A stretch of 64,000 nt of DNA from CAWEQO01 sp963811225. GTDB taxonomy: Bacteria; Chloroflexota; Anaerolineae; Anaerolineales; Anaerolineaceae. Every line of letters starts with the position of its first letter. Within the stretch, counting starts at the first letter, position 1. Shown in pieces: positions 17,487 through 26,254 of the stretch. Both the position numbers and the translations under genes were made by a program. The notes below the pieces were generated by a model. The model worked only from the letters and a program-made list of their open reading frames with translations. It did not search any database and had not been told where the DNA came from. The stretch spans positions 62,001-126,000 of the forward strand of contig CAWEQO010000005.1 of NCBI GenBank assembly GCA_963811225.1. Direction: 5' to 3'.

Positions 17487-18023
17487 CTACAAATTTTTTG
17501 GATTAATCTGGTCCTGTTCCCAGGAAAATGGATTCGCAATAATATATTGGCGGATGCGTTCCAATTCCTCATCATTTTTAATAATGTGTTCGTAATAATT
17601 GCGCTGCCAGAACACGCCGTACTGATCGACAATTCTTTTTGGAACATGCAGGGTGACCGCTGACTTATAGGATCGAATGACCGTTGCTAACGAACGGGAG
17701 ACCGGATGCCCGAACTGCTCTTTGGAATGCAATTCGCCCGACGCCTTCTCATTCGTGGTGATCCAAATAATTCCATGAACGTGATTTGGCATTATGGTAA
17801 ACGCATCCAACTCAAGATTTTGAAACCGGCTCGGTAAACGCTGCCATTCTCGTTGGACAATACCCCCCAATGAAGACAAATTCACAATTCCAGAGACGAT
17901 TTCTCCTAGCAAACACTCCTTTTGGTGAATACAAATTGTGATGAAATATGCCCCAGGCTGAGAATAATCATAACCTGGCAGGCGAATTGAGCGGCGGTGA
18001 TGGCGATGCTGATCGGTTGTCAT
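17487..18023 (-). CDS. REP-associated tyrosine transposase (RAYT, Y1/HUH family)
   Basis: A 178-aa single-domain Y1 transposase starting at MTTDQHRHHRRSIRLPGYDY. The HUH motif is MPNHVHGIIWI and the catalytic Tyr lies in WQRNYYEHII near residue 143. AYFITICIHQKECLLGEI matches the family N-terminal strand. It is a stand-alone TnpA_REP without a partner ORF. Its own coding sequence is visibly more AT-rich than the neighbours, and palindromic GGGGCACGGC repeats lie on both sides. The family call is firm; activity is unknown. Confidence 0.9.
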   Translation of the reverse strand: MTTDQHRHHRRSIRLPGYDYSQPGAYFITICIHQKECLLGEIVSGIVNLSSLGGIVQREWQRLPSRFQNLELDAFTIMPNHVHGIIWITTNEKASGELHSKEQFGHPVSRSLATVIRSYKSAVTLHVPKRIVDQYGVFWQRNYYEHIIKNDEELERIRQYIIANPFSWEQDQINPKNL

Positions 18024-18128
18024 GATGCCCTCAAATGAAACTGGGTTAGAAACGATTATGGATGTATTTTTAGAAACGACCCCAGACGCCGGATGGCTGC
18101 GGTTCATTAGAAACGACCCCCGAGCATT

Positions 18129-18378
18129 GTAGGGGCACGGCGGGTTGCGCAACACACCTGCGTCATTCCAGGCAAGGCGTAGGGGCACGGCGGGTTGCGC
18201 AACACACCTGCGTCATTCCAGGCAAGGCGTAGGGGCATGGCGGGTTGCGCAACACACCTGCGTCATTCCAGGCAAGGCGTAGGGGCACGGCGGGTTGCGT
18301 AACACACCTGCGTCATTCCAGGCAAGGCGTAGGGGCACGGCGGGTTGCGCAACACACCTGCGTCATTCCAGGTGAAGC
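18129..18378. repeat. Five tandem 50-bp repeats beside the RAYT gene
   Basis: The unit beginning GTAGGGGCACGGCGGGTTGC and ending CATTCCAGGCAAGGC recurs at 50-bp steps from about 18129, 18179, 18229, 18279 and 18329 with only one or two substitutions (GGCATGG in the third, GCGTAAC in the fourth). There is no unique spacer, so it is not CRISPR. Each unit starts with the same REP core found on the other flank. Confidence 0.92.
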
Positions 18379-18545
18379 CGTGCCCTGCCCCTGGCCATCC
18401 GACGCCGGGGCCGTGGTAGGGGCACGGCTACGTATTGGTTAAATTATGGAGCCTGGCATGGCGCTGGTCAGGATAGACTTCCGAGTCTTGCAGAGACTCG
18501 CCGTGCCCTGCCCTTGTGCCCCCACGCCTAGTGCCCCTACGCCTT
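18379..18545. repeat. Further REP modules at the 3' end of the aminotransferase gene
   Basis: The stretch has GCCGTGCCCTGCCCCTGGCC, GGGGCACGGCTACGTATTGG, TTAAATTATGGAGCCTGGCA and CGCCGTGCCCTGCCCTTG, i.e. the same modules as the left array. The last copy (CCCCTACGCCTTGCCGAAAAAG) reaches into the final codons of the aminotransferase, whose stop is at 18537. Confidence 0.8.
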
Positions 18546-19688
18546 GCCGAAAAAGCTTCGCAGGGCCTCGATGACGGTGCACTGTTGGTCTTGGGTGAGG
18601 CTGTTGAAGAAGGGCAGGCGCAGCAAGCGGTCGCTGATGGATTCGGTGACCGGGCAGTCACCGGGTTGGCCGCCGAACTTGAGCCCCATCTCAGACAGGT
18701 GCAGCGGCTGGTAGTGGAAGACGCTGATGATGCCGCGCTCACGCAGGTAGCGCATCAATGCGGTGCGGACTTCGAGCGAGGGCAGCAAAATGTAGTACAT
18801 GTGGTAAGACTGCTCGCACTCGGGCGGCACGCTGGGCAGCTGGACGCCGAGGCTTCCGGCCCAGGGGCGCAGGTTCTGGTCGTAGAACTCCCAGACTTGC
18901 TTGCGCTCTTGCTGGATCTGCCCGCGGCGCTCTAACTGGGCGAACAACACTGCGGCCAGGATGTCGGAGGAGAGGTAGCTGGAGCCGTAATCGACCCAGG
19001 TGTACTTGTCGACCACGCCGCGGTAGAAGCGGCTGCGGTTGGTGCCCTTCTCGCGCACGATCTCGGCCCGCTCGATCAGCCCTGGATCGTTGATCAGGAT
19101 CGCGCCGCCCTCGCCGCACGAGATGTTCTTGGTCTCGTGGAAGCTCTGGGTGGCCATGCAGCCGAAGGAACCTAGCCAGCGGCCCTTGTACTTGCCGAAC
19201 AGGCCGTGAGCGTTATCCTCGACAACCGGGATGTGACGGCGGTTAGCAACCTCCAGGATCGTGTCCATCTCGCAGGCCACTCCGGCATAATGCACGGGCA
19301 GGATGGCTTTGGTGCGAGGGCTGATCAAACGCTCCAGCTGCGTCTCGTCCAGGTTGAGGGTGTCGGGACGCACGTCGATGAAGACCGGTTTGGCGCCGCG
19401 CAGCACGAAGGCGTTGACGGTCGAGACGAACGTGAAGGAGGGCACGATGACCTCGTCTCCAGGCTGGATATCCAGCAGCAGGGCGGCCATTTCGAGGGCG
19501 TGGGTGCAGGAGGTGGTCAGCAGAACTTTGGGCACACCCAGCGCCTGCTCCAGCAGAGCCTGCGAGCTCTTGGAGAAGTGGCCGTCGCCGGAGGTGTGGC
19601 GGCGGTCGAAGGCCTGGGAGATATACTCCAGCTCACAGCCCACCATCGTCGGCACGTTGAAGTCGATCAGGATGTTGTTATTTTCCAT
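18537..19688 (-). CDS. rffA: dTDP-4-amino-4,6-dideoxygalactose transaminase (DegT/DnrJ/EryC1 family)
   Basis: A 383-aa PLP-dependent sugar aminotransferase, highly similar along its length to E. coli WecE/RffA as I remember it: GDEVIVPSFTFVSTVNAFVL, ILPVHYAGVACEMDTI, the PLP Lys in SFHETKNIS, and REKGTNRSRFYRGVVDKYTW. It makes dTDP-4-amino-4,6-dideoxy-sugar for surface glycans. It starts a minus-strand group with a methyltransferase, a WbqC protein and glycosyltransferases. Its 3' end touches the REP array. Confidence 0.92.
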   Translation of the reverse strand: MENNNILIDFNVPTMVGCELEYISQAFDRRHTSGDGHFSKSSQALLEQALGVPKVLLTTSCTHALEMAALLLDIQPGDEVIVPSFTFVSTVNAFVLRGAKPVFIDVRPDTLNLDETQLERLISPRTKAILPVHYAGVACEMDTILEVANRRHIPVVEDNAHGLFGKYKGRWLGSFGCMATQSFHETKNISCGEGGAILINDPGLIERAEIVREKGTNRSRFYRGVVDKYTWVDYGSSYLSSDILAAVLFAQLERRGQIQQERKQVWEFYDQNLRPWAGSLGVQLPSVPPECEQSYHMYYILLPSLEVRTALMRYLRERGIISVFHYQPLHLSEMGLKFGGQPGDCPVTESISDRLLRLPFFNSLTQDQQCTVIEALRSFFGKA

Positions 19689-19697
19689 GCTAGAACC

Positions 19698-20333
19698 TCA
19701 ATCCTGCTTTCGGATTAAAAGGGTGAAATCGTACAGGTTGTAATCGTGCAGCAGAGCCACGTTCTTGGAGAAGTTCAGCTTGCAGTAGTCGAACAGGAAG
19801 CAGGGATCGGCGTAGTACAGGTCGGGGCGCATGCGGTCGGCGTCGGAATACCTGGTGAGGAAGTTGACCGAGAAGCCCTTACGACTGCGGCTGTCCATCT
19901 CCTGCAGGGAGCGCAGCACAAAGTGGTTCCACTCGCCCACGCTGGCGTCCAGCTTCATGTTGAACACGCCGCAGGCGACGGCGTAATCGACCTGGGGAAC
20001 TTCCTCGAGCTTGCCGGTGAAAGCCAGGTTTGGCATCCCGGCGTGTGACTCGCTCCCGGCGCTGACCATGCTCTCCAGCAGGTCGTAGCCGATATACTGC
20101 TGCAGCGGAAAGCCCCTGGCGAGCAGATAGTCGGCGAAGGCGCCGTAACCGCTGCCGTAGTCCAGCAGGCTGAAAGGCTGGCCGGGCCGGACGATCTTGA
20201 TCAGCTGCTCGAAGCGCAGCTCACGGGCCTGCTCCGAGTTCCAGTCCATGCCTTTAGCGGTGGCGCCGTGGGTCTTGAGGGTATTTTCGAAGTAACTGCG
20301 AACGGGTTCGAAGAAATTGGATTCAGGTTCCAT
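19698..20333 (-). CDS. Class I SAM-dependent methyltransferase
   Basis: A 211-aa methyltransferase starting at MEPESNFFEPVRSYF (ATG at 20333). SAM motif I is FSLLDYGSGYGAFADYL, followed by GYDLLESMV and the motif-IV-like VDYAVACGVFN. It is cytosolic with no signal. It lies 9 bp before the aminotransferase and after the WbqC gene, so methylation of an amino-sugar glycan intermediate is plausible, but the substrate is not known. Confidence 0.85.
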   Translation of the reverse strand: MEPESNFFEPVRSYFENTLKTHGATAKGMDWNSEQARELRFEQLIKIVRPGQPFSLLDYGSGYGAFADYLLARGFPLQQYIGYDLLESMVSAGSESHAGMPNLAFTGKLEEVPQVDYAVACGVFNMKLDASVGEWNHFVLRSLQEMDSRSRKGFSVNFLTRYSDADRMRPDLYYADPCFLFDYCKLNFSKNVALLHDYNLYDFTLLIRKQD

Positions 20334-20395
20334 GCTTGCCTCTTTTTGGGTTGAGCAAGAGCTGGAATACGCTTTTGAAGCGCATCCCACCCGCC

Positions 20396-21088
20396 TCAAC
20401 GTTTGCGGATATAACTGAGAGCGTCCGGCCCGGTCATGAACATCAGGTCGAGGATGCTGACCTGGGGGTCGTAGGGTGGATAAAGCTGCTCGTACTCGGG
20501 ATAATCATACTGCATATACTCCAGGCGGATGCCGGCTTGCTCGAAGCGCTCCTCTTCCAGATAATCCTGGGCAGACGGACCGGAGAGGTACTCGCCGGCG
20601 CCCAGGCCGGTCAGGACCTGGATCAGGCGCTCGGTCTTGTGGCCGCTGATGCCCTCAAGCTCGGAGGAGCGCAGGAAGCGGGTGGTGATGCCGAGCTCAC
20701 GCGCCAGGGCGATGGTGGTGTCGATCACGAAATCGGCCAGCAAGGGTGGGCGCTGCTGGTAGAAGGGCTGCAGCAGCGGGGCGTAATGGTCGAAGTAAGG
20801 GGCGCGGGCGTAGCAGGTGGTCAGGGTGTTCCAGTGCACCCGGTTCCAATCCTTCGACCAATCGATACGGATCTGGTTGATGGGGGTCTGGTTGGTTTCC
20901 AGGCCGCCGGTTAAGACTGGAATGGTGATCCAGCGCGAGCCGGTGGGGGTCTTGATGCGGTTGCGGTTGCGCCAGCCGTTCTTGTCATACTTGACGTCAT
21001 CGTAGAAGACGAACACATCCGCGCGGTCGATCTGGTCGAAGTAGCCGCGCCAGGGGATGTAGGAGGGCTGAAGGATGACGCACTTCAT
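20396..21088 (-). CDS. WbqC-family protein
   Basis: A 230-aa WbqC-like protein starting at MKCVILQPSYIPWRGYFDQI, followed by FVFYDDVKYDKNGWRNRNRI. This family occurs in O-antigen and amino-sugar glycan clusters and is thought to act on N-acylation of 4-amino-sugars. Co-location with the RffA-like aminotransferase supports that. The start lies 8 bp after the GT2 stop. The frame appears joined to the glycosyltransferase upstream only because of the frameshift in that gene. Confidence 0.88.
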   Translation of the reverse strand: MKCVILQPSYIPWRGYFDQIDRADVFVFYDDVKYDKNGWRNRNRIKTPTGSRWITIPVLTGGLETNQTPINQIRIDWSKDWNRVHWNTLTTCYARAPYFDHYAPLLQPFYQQRPPLLADFVIDTTIALARELGITTRFLRSSELEGISGHKTERLIQVLTGLGAGEYLSGPSAQDYLEEERFEQAGIRLEYMQYDYPEYEQLYPPYDPQVSILDLMFMTGPDALSYIRKR

Positions 21089-21096
21089 GGTCGGCC

Positions 21097-22051
21097 TTAC
21101 GCCTTCAACTTCTCCCCATGCTCCACCTGCTCGCCGATCACGTAGGTCGGGCGGTCCATGCTGCGGTCGAAGACGCGTGACAGGTACTCGCCGAAGATGC
21201 CGAGGGTGAAGAGCTGGACGCCGCTGAACAGCGATATGAGCGAGGCCAGGAAAGGGAAGCCGGGGATGCTGCCGGCGACGAAGTAGATGTACAGCACGTA
21301 CAGGAAGACGAGCAGGCCGAACAGGGTAAAACCGAAGCCGACGTAGCTGGCCAGCCGCAGCGGGATGGTGCTGTAGCCGGTGAGGATCAGCAGGGCCTGG
21401 GCCACCAGCTTGGAGAAGTTGTAATTGGATTGGCCCACCTGGCGGGGCTCCTCGTCCACCTCGACGCTGGTAAAGCGGGTGGTGCCCCACGAGAGCAGCA
21501 CATCGATGATCACGCCCGAGCTGCGGTAGGTGGTGAAGGCATCCCGCAAGCCGGTGCGGAAGGCGCGGAAGGCGCTGATCTCGCGCACAGTCTTGATCCC
21601 CATTACGAAGGCCAGGGTGCGTTTGGTCATTTGCGAGAACAGGTTGCGCCACAGCGAGTGGGGCAGCTTCGCGCGGGAAGCCGTAGACCACATCGTAGCC
21701 CTCGGACAGGCGATCGAGCAGCTTGGGGATCTCACGCGGCGGGTGCTGCAGGTCGTCGTCCATGGTGATGACTACCGCACAGCGGGCCGAGCGCAGCCCA
21801 CACAGCAGGGCGTTATGCTGGCCGTAGTTACGCATCATGTTGATGCCGCGCACCCAGGCATAGCGCTCGCTGAGGCCGCGGATGACCTCCCAGGAGCAGT
21901 CGCGGCTGCCGTCGTTGACCAGGATGACTTCGTAGTCGGCTGCGACAGTGGGCAGCACCTCGCTCAGCTGGGCGACCAGCTGGGAGAGGGTCGGCTCGCT
22001 GTTGTAGACCGGCACGACGACCGAACAGGAGGGAACCAGAAAATCAGGCAT
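21097..22051 (-). CDS. Family-2 glycosyltransferase (polyprenyl-phosphate sugar transferase type), frameshifted
   Basis: A ~318-aa GT2 enzyme. The N-terminal GT-A domain has CSVVVPVYNSEPTLSQLVAQ, VNDGSRDCSW, and TMDDDLQHPPREIPKLLDRL. The C-terminal part after the break (RAKLPHSLWRNLFSQ onward) has the two membrane segments typical of ArnC/DPM-like undecaprenyl-phosphate glycosyltransferases (VGFGFTLFGLLVFLYV and SLISLFSGVQLFTLGIFGEY). One extra base near 21672-21680 breaks the frame. It probably loads an aminosugar onto a lipid carrier for surface-glycan assembly. Confidence 0.85.
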
Positions 22052-22054
22052 GGT

Positions 22055-24118
22055 TTATTGCGGACAGTCCAATCGGTTTTGCATCGTGGCGATGCTCTTC
22101 AAGCCCGCTTTATCGCTGCGGTCGATGTTGGCCAGGGCGGTCAGCTGCACGCACAGGTTGCTCTGCAGCTTGTTGTTGAGCGAGTGGGTCTTCCACACCA
22201 GGTCCATGGCCTCGTCCCAGCGACCGGTATGGGCGTAACCGTCGATAAAGACCATGCTCTCAGAAGGCTCGGATGCGGCGAAGCCCTTGGCGGCGGCTTC
22301 GTCACCCAGGTCGACCACCGTCTGCCAGTCGCCGCGCTGGCGGGCCAGCTCGGCGCTCTCGAAGTAGTAGCACCAGGTGTGAGCGGGCTCGCTGCCGAAG
22401 ATCTGGGCGGGCGGGCGGGCCGGGGAGGTCGGGCCGGTGACGATCTGGTCGATGTGGGAGATTTTGACCGCCGGTTCCAGCTCGGCCGGGTAGATCGGCA
22501 GGATGTCGCGCTGCGCGTCGAGCATGCGCAAGCAGCCGGGCGGTGAGTAGAAGATGGTCAGTGTTTTCGACGTGTTGCTTTCGAAGGACACGTTGCGATA
22601 CTCCTGTACTACCGGCTGGTTCTCTTTGAGCTTGGGAATACTGGAGCCCAGGCGGACGCGCGTGAAGGCCAGGAAGTAAGGGATCGTGGGGCCGGTGGTG
22701 TCGGGCGCGTAGATCCAGTTGAGCGGGGCGGTCAGGGAGTTGTCGCTGTAGTAGGTCAACGGCAGGTTGTGAGTAAGGACCAGCGTGCCGGGCTCGAGGC
22801 CGGGAGCGCGCCAGACCATTTGCCAGAAGAAGTCCTTCTGGTTATTCCAGTCACGGCGGTAGGTGTTGGTGACGAAGAAGTTGGTGCCGATGGCCATGCT
22901 GACAATCAGGGTCAGGAGGATCACCTTCTGGAAGTGGGTGCGGATGATCCATTCCAGCAGGCCGACCAGCAGGATGCAGCTGGGGATCATGAAAGACAGC
23001 GTGAAGCGGTCCCAGGGGAATTCCAGCGAGAGGGGCAGGTTGGTGATCCAGATCGGCCAACCGGCGACCAGCAGGCCGATCAGCCCGACGGCCATGGCCT
23101 GATAAGACCAGCGCACTTTCTCCACGGGCGTGGGCCCGGCTTCGGTTTTGGGGCGGGTGAAGCGCGACAGGAACAGCCACACCAGCGGCAGGCTGACCAG
23201 CACGACGGCCCACAAGCCGAGGTAGGCGGTGGATTGGAAGTCGGCGGGGTCGGGGAAGTGCAGGGCGTAGGACCAGGCGCGGAACCCGGCGGTGAACACG
23301 TCACCGATCACGGCGGTCAGCAGGGTGAAGACTGCGTTGAGCGGCGATTGACTGGCTTCGCCGACCAGTTTGGGCGTGTAGGTGGGGAAGCCGAAGATCA
23401 GCACCCGCCAGACCAGGTAGACGACCAGCATACCCAGGTAGGGCGCCCACTGGCGCAGGGTTTGCAGGGCGCGGCGGCGCAGGTCGGGGATGGTCTCGCT
23501 GAGCACGATCCAGATCAGCACCGGGCGCAGCATGTCGAGCCCGATGTAATACTCCGTGGAGAACATGGCAGCCGCGTAGAAGAACAGCGCCAGGAGGGTG
23601 TAGACCCAATAGCGGGCTTTCTTGCGGATGGCGAGCAGCATGAAGCCCAGCGACAGGATGTAGAAGGTCAGCAGGAAGAAGCCGTTGCTGTAGACCACCG
23701 AGATGGGCATCTGCTTGAAACCGGGGTAGATCACGAACAGCAGGGCGATCCAGGTGACCGGCTGGTAGTGGCGCGGCCACAGCTTGCGCAGCGTCCACCA
23801 CAGCGCCAGGCCGGTGACCCAGCGGCTGAGGATGCCCAATATTTGCCAGGGGAGGGGGACGGTCTTGAGCAGGGAGGTGGTCAGGATGTAGATGCCCGCC
23901 AGGAAAGGCCGGTCGCCGGAGAAGACCTCTTGATAACCGGCAGGCCCCAGGCTGTGGGCAAACCACACCATGGGCCAGTCATCCCAATAAAAACCCAGGG
24001 TTGGCGCCAGGAGACCGTAAGACAGTAACGCAAAGACCAGCAGCGCCGCTGGGATCAACCAGAATTTTGCGAGCCGCTTTAGCACCCGACAATTCACTCC
24101 TCGGAAAGAAATCGGCAA
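22055..24118 (-). CDS. Polytopic GT-C-like membrane protein
   Basis: A ~680-aa integral membrane protein with about ten transmembrane segments in the first ~420 residues, then a soluble domain. The acidic motif LGFYWDDWPMVWF after the first segment is like the DD/ExD metal motif of GT-C transferases that use lipid-linked sugars. The frame opens with TTG at 24118; a GTG at 24085 with GGAG upstream is an alternative start. The C-terminal helical repeats (ELARQRGDWQTVVDLGDEAA) look TPR-like. It is 3 bp upstream of the GT2 gene, and a role in glycan transfer is inferred. Confidence 0.7.
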   Translation of the reverse strand: MPISFRGVNCRVLKRLAKFWLIPAALLVFALLSYGLLAPTLGFYWDDWPMVWFAHSLGPAGYQEVFSGDRPFLAGIYILTTSLLKTVPLPWQILGILSRWVTGLALWWTLRKLWPRHYQPVTWIALLFVIYPGFKQMPISVVYSNGFFLLTFYILSLGFMLLAIRKKARYWVYTLLALFFYAAAMFSTEYYIGLDMLRPVLIWIVLSETIPDLRRRALQTLRQWAPYLGMLVVYLVWRVLIFGFPTYTPKLVGEASQSPLNAVFTLLTAVIGDVFTAGFRAWSYALHFPDPADFQSTAYLGLWAVVLVSLPLVWLFLSRFTRPKTEAGPTPVEKVRWSYQAMAVGLIGLLVAGWPIWITNLPLSLEFPWDRFTLSFMIPSCILLVGLLEWIIRTHFQKVILLTLIVSMAIGTNFFVTNTYRRDWNNQKDFFWQMVWRAPGLEPGTLVLTHNLPLTYYSDNSLTAPLNWIYAPDTTGPTIPYFLAFTRVRLGSSIPKLKENQPVVQEYRNVSFESNTSKTLTIFYSPPGCLRMLDAQRDILPIYPAELEPAVKISHIDQIVTGPTSPARPPAQIFGSEPAHTWCYYFESAELARQRGDWQTVVDLGDEAAAKGFAASEPSESMVFIDGYAHTGRWDEAMDLVWKTHSLNNKLQSNLCVQLTALANIDRSDKAGLKSIATMQNRLDCPQ

Positions 24119-24130
24119 ATGGGCTCATTG

Positions 24131-24590
24131 CCAACTGCGATTGTACCACGGGATGGGAAGCGAGCAGAATGTTTAGTGTCTTAGTGTTTCAAGAGTATAC
24201 CCATGAAACACTAAGACACTAAACACGAAACACTTTCGGCTCTTTAACTTTGGATCTCCAGCACCAGGCCGTCTTCGGCCCACAGCTAACTGCGCTTGTA
24301 CTCCGGGATGGGAAGCGAGCAGAATGTTTACTGTCTTAGTGTTTCAGGGGTATACCCTTGAAACACTAAGACACTAAGACACTAAACCCGAAACACTTTC
24401 GGCTCTTTAATTTTGGATCTCCACCAGGCCGTCTTCGGCCCACAGCCAACTGCGACTGTACTACGGGATGGGAAGCGAGCAGAATGTTTACTGTCTTAGT
24501 GTTTCAGGGGTATACCCTTGAAACACTAAGACACTAAACATTCGGCTCTTTAATTTTGGATTTCCACCACTACGCCGTCTTCGGCCCAGG
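24131..24590. repeat. Three tandem ~155-160-bp units carrying a hairpin and the 3' end of the L,D-transpeptidase gene
   Basis: Copies start at CCAACTGCGA (24131), CTAACTGCGC (24286) and CCAACTGCGA (24446). Each contains GGGATGGGAAGCGAGCAGAA, a hairpin built on TTAGTGTTTCA / TGAAACACTAA, CTTTCGGCTCTTTAA (truncated to TTCGGCTCTTTAA in the third) and GCCGTCTTCGGCCCA. The last elements are the final ~14 codons of the transpeptidase gene, so each duplication includes the gene's end. This accounts for the 430-bp gene-free stretch. Confidence 0.9.
24171..24224 (-). terminator. Hairpin of the distal repeat copy (21-bp perfect arms)
   Basis: Positions 24171-24191 and 24204-24224 are perfect reverse complements with a 12-nt loop. 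Equivalent hairpins occur near 24326-24386 (right arm with one extra 9-bp repeat of CACTAAGA) and 24486-24539. Confidence 0.85.
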
Positions 24591-26121
24591 TGTAGAGGTC
24601 TTCTGCGGCATCCAGGGTCAGGATGATGCAGCCGTAAGAAGCTTTACGACCGAGCGCGTCGGCCCACATGCGGTAACCGGACGAGAGGGTGGGCAGGCCG
24701 TGCAGGCCGTTCATGAAGCCGGGGGTGGCCTCGTAGATGCCGAGGAAGTGCGGCATGTACAGATCCCAGACCGAGGCGTAGGCGTTCAGCTCGTGGGACT
24801 GCACCTGAAAGACCCCGGCGTAGGTTGGCGAGCGGTCGATGCCGGTGCTGATGACCTCGTCACGACGCAGCCGGCCGTTCTCGTATTCCCACAGGCGCTG
24901 CCGGCCGATGCTGATCACGATGCGCTTGTTCTTGACCACAGGCAGCGGCAGCATGACGTCTTTGGAGGGGATGGTGATCGTATCCCCGGCGGCCAGGCTG
25001 GTGGAGGTCAGGCCGGGGTTGGCTTCCTGGATGCGCCAGTAGGGGATGCCCAGGTCGAAGCCGATCGAGACCAGGGTGTCGCCGGGCTGTACCACGTATT
25101 GGGTCGGCAGGCGCCGGATGTCCAGGTCGAGCTTGCGGCCGTTCGCCAGGGCGTTTTCCAGATCGGCGTTGGACTGCAGCGGCACGAACGCCCGCTCGGG
25201 GCCCAGGCGAGCCTGCTGCCCGTCCAGGTATTGGTTGAAGGCCTGGGCGTCGACCTGGACGGCGGGGGCGCCGCTGCGCTCACCGATGAGCATCCAGGCG
25301 GCCATGTCCGCGGGAGTGGTTTCCCAACGCACGGTCTCATCGTTGATCGGGTCATAGGCGGCGATTTGCAGGGGCTGTTCCAGCAGCGCTTGCAATCGGG
25401 CCAGATCCTGCGACAGGTCGCTGACCTGAGGCTGGACAGGGCGCACAACCAGCTGGAGGATGCCGCCGGTCAGGACGGCGGTTGGGTTGGCCTGCAGCCG
25501 GGCAAGGCTGGCGTCGATGTCCAGGCGAGCGCCGGGAACACCTGGGGTGGCGGTCCAGCGGCCGTTTTGGAAAGCAATCGAGGCGTTCTGCGGGGCCTGG
25601 TCCAGCAGCGGCGACCAGCGTTCCAGCTGCGCCTGGGCCAGCTCGGGGCGGAAATCGATCACCGGCGGCACGTCCAACGCCTCGCCGCGCAGCATTTGGC
25701 CGAACTCCTGCCCGGCATCTGGGCCGCGACCGAGCTCCAGGGCATTGGTGACCGTCAGGCCGGGGTTGACCCACAGGCCAAAGTCGAGCGGCGAAGCCGA
25801 CCAGGCGTGGATGCTGTCGGTGACGAGCAGCTTGCGGTCGTAGTTCCAGGCGCTGTCGACCGCACGCACAGCCCGCCCGACGGTCAGCCCGCCGATGTCC
25901 ACGCCGCCCGAGCGGGCGCCGGGCAGCACGATGCTGAAGGCATTGAAGGCGAACAAGATTGCGACCAGGGCAAACACCGGTAGGATCACGGCGGAAACGG
26001 CTCCACCCACCAGCAGGTAGGATTGCAGAGATGCCTTGCGCCTTTTTCTGGCGATAACGGTCCGAGGCGGTAAAGGCTGCAGGTAGGCGGCCGGTTTTGT
26101 CTGGCGATACGTGGCGCCCAT
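24550..26121 (-). CDS. L,D-transpeptidase (YkuD) with PG-binding and LysM domains
   Basis: A 523-aa cell-wall enzyme. The cytosolic N-terminus and one membrane segment (about residues 35-62) are followed by VanW/YoaR-type peptidoglycan-binding modules (DIGGLTVGRAVRAVD). Next is a LysM domain (TQYVVQPGDTLVSIGFDLG) near residue 345, then a YkuD domain beginning KRIVISIGRQRLWEYE. The catalytic His lies in LHGLPT and the Cys in SYGCIIL (usual motif SHGC). It forms 3-3 peptidoglycan crosslinks or attaches proteins. Its last codons are reused in a triplicated downstream repeat. Confidence 0.9.
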   Translation of the reverse strand: MGATYRQTKPAAYLQPLPPRTVIARKRRKASLQSYLLVGGAVSAVILPVFALVAILFAFNAFSIVLPGARSGGVDIGGLTVGRAVRAVDSAWNYDRKLLVTDSIHAWSASPLDFGLWVNPGLTVTNALELGRGPDAGQEFGQMLRGEALDVPPVIDFRPELAQAQLERWSPLLDQAPQNASIAFQNGRWTATPGVPGARLDIDASLARLQANPTAVLTGGILQLVVRPVQPQVSDLSQDLARLQALLEQPLQIAAYDPINDETVRWETTPADMAAWMLIGERSGAPAVQVDAQAFNQYLDGQQARLGPERAFVPLQSNADLENALANGRKLDLDIRRLPTQYVVQPGDTLVSIGFDLGIPYWRIQEANPGLTSTSLAAGDTITIPSKDVMLPLPVVKNKRIVISIGRQRLWEYENGRLRRDEVISTGIDRSPTYAGVFQVQSHELNAYASVWDLYMPHFLGIYEATPGFMNGLHGLPTLSSGYRMWADALGRKASYGCIILTLDAAEDLYTWAEDGVVVEIQN

Positions 26122-26254
26122 AAATTTCCAATCCCTTTCGATATTTATACCTCAAGAGGTCCAATTTGAGCAGTGGAACTCGTGGGGTGTATGGGTATAA
26201 CGTTATTCGCAAGAGAAGAGTTCCGTCATTCAGGCAGGGATCGGATGGAGTTGG

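Noticed and set aside
18129..18378. CRISPR-like array
   Set aside because: The 50-bp units are contiguous with no variable spacers and no cas genes nearby; they are tandem repeats.
20396..22051. 551-aa glycosyltransferase-WbqC fusion
   Set aside because: The join is a frameshift artefact; the glycosyltransferase continues in another frame to 21097 and WbqC has its own start at 21088.
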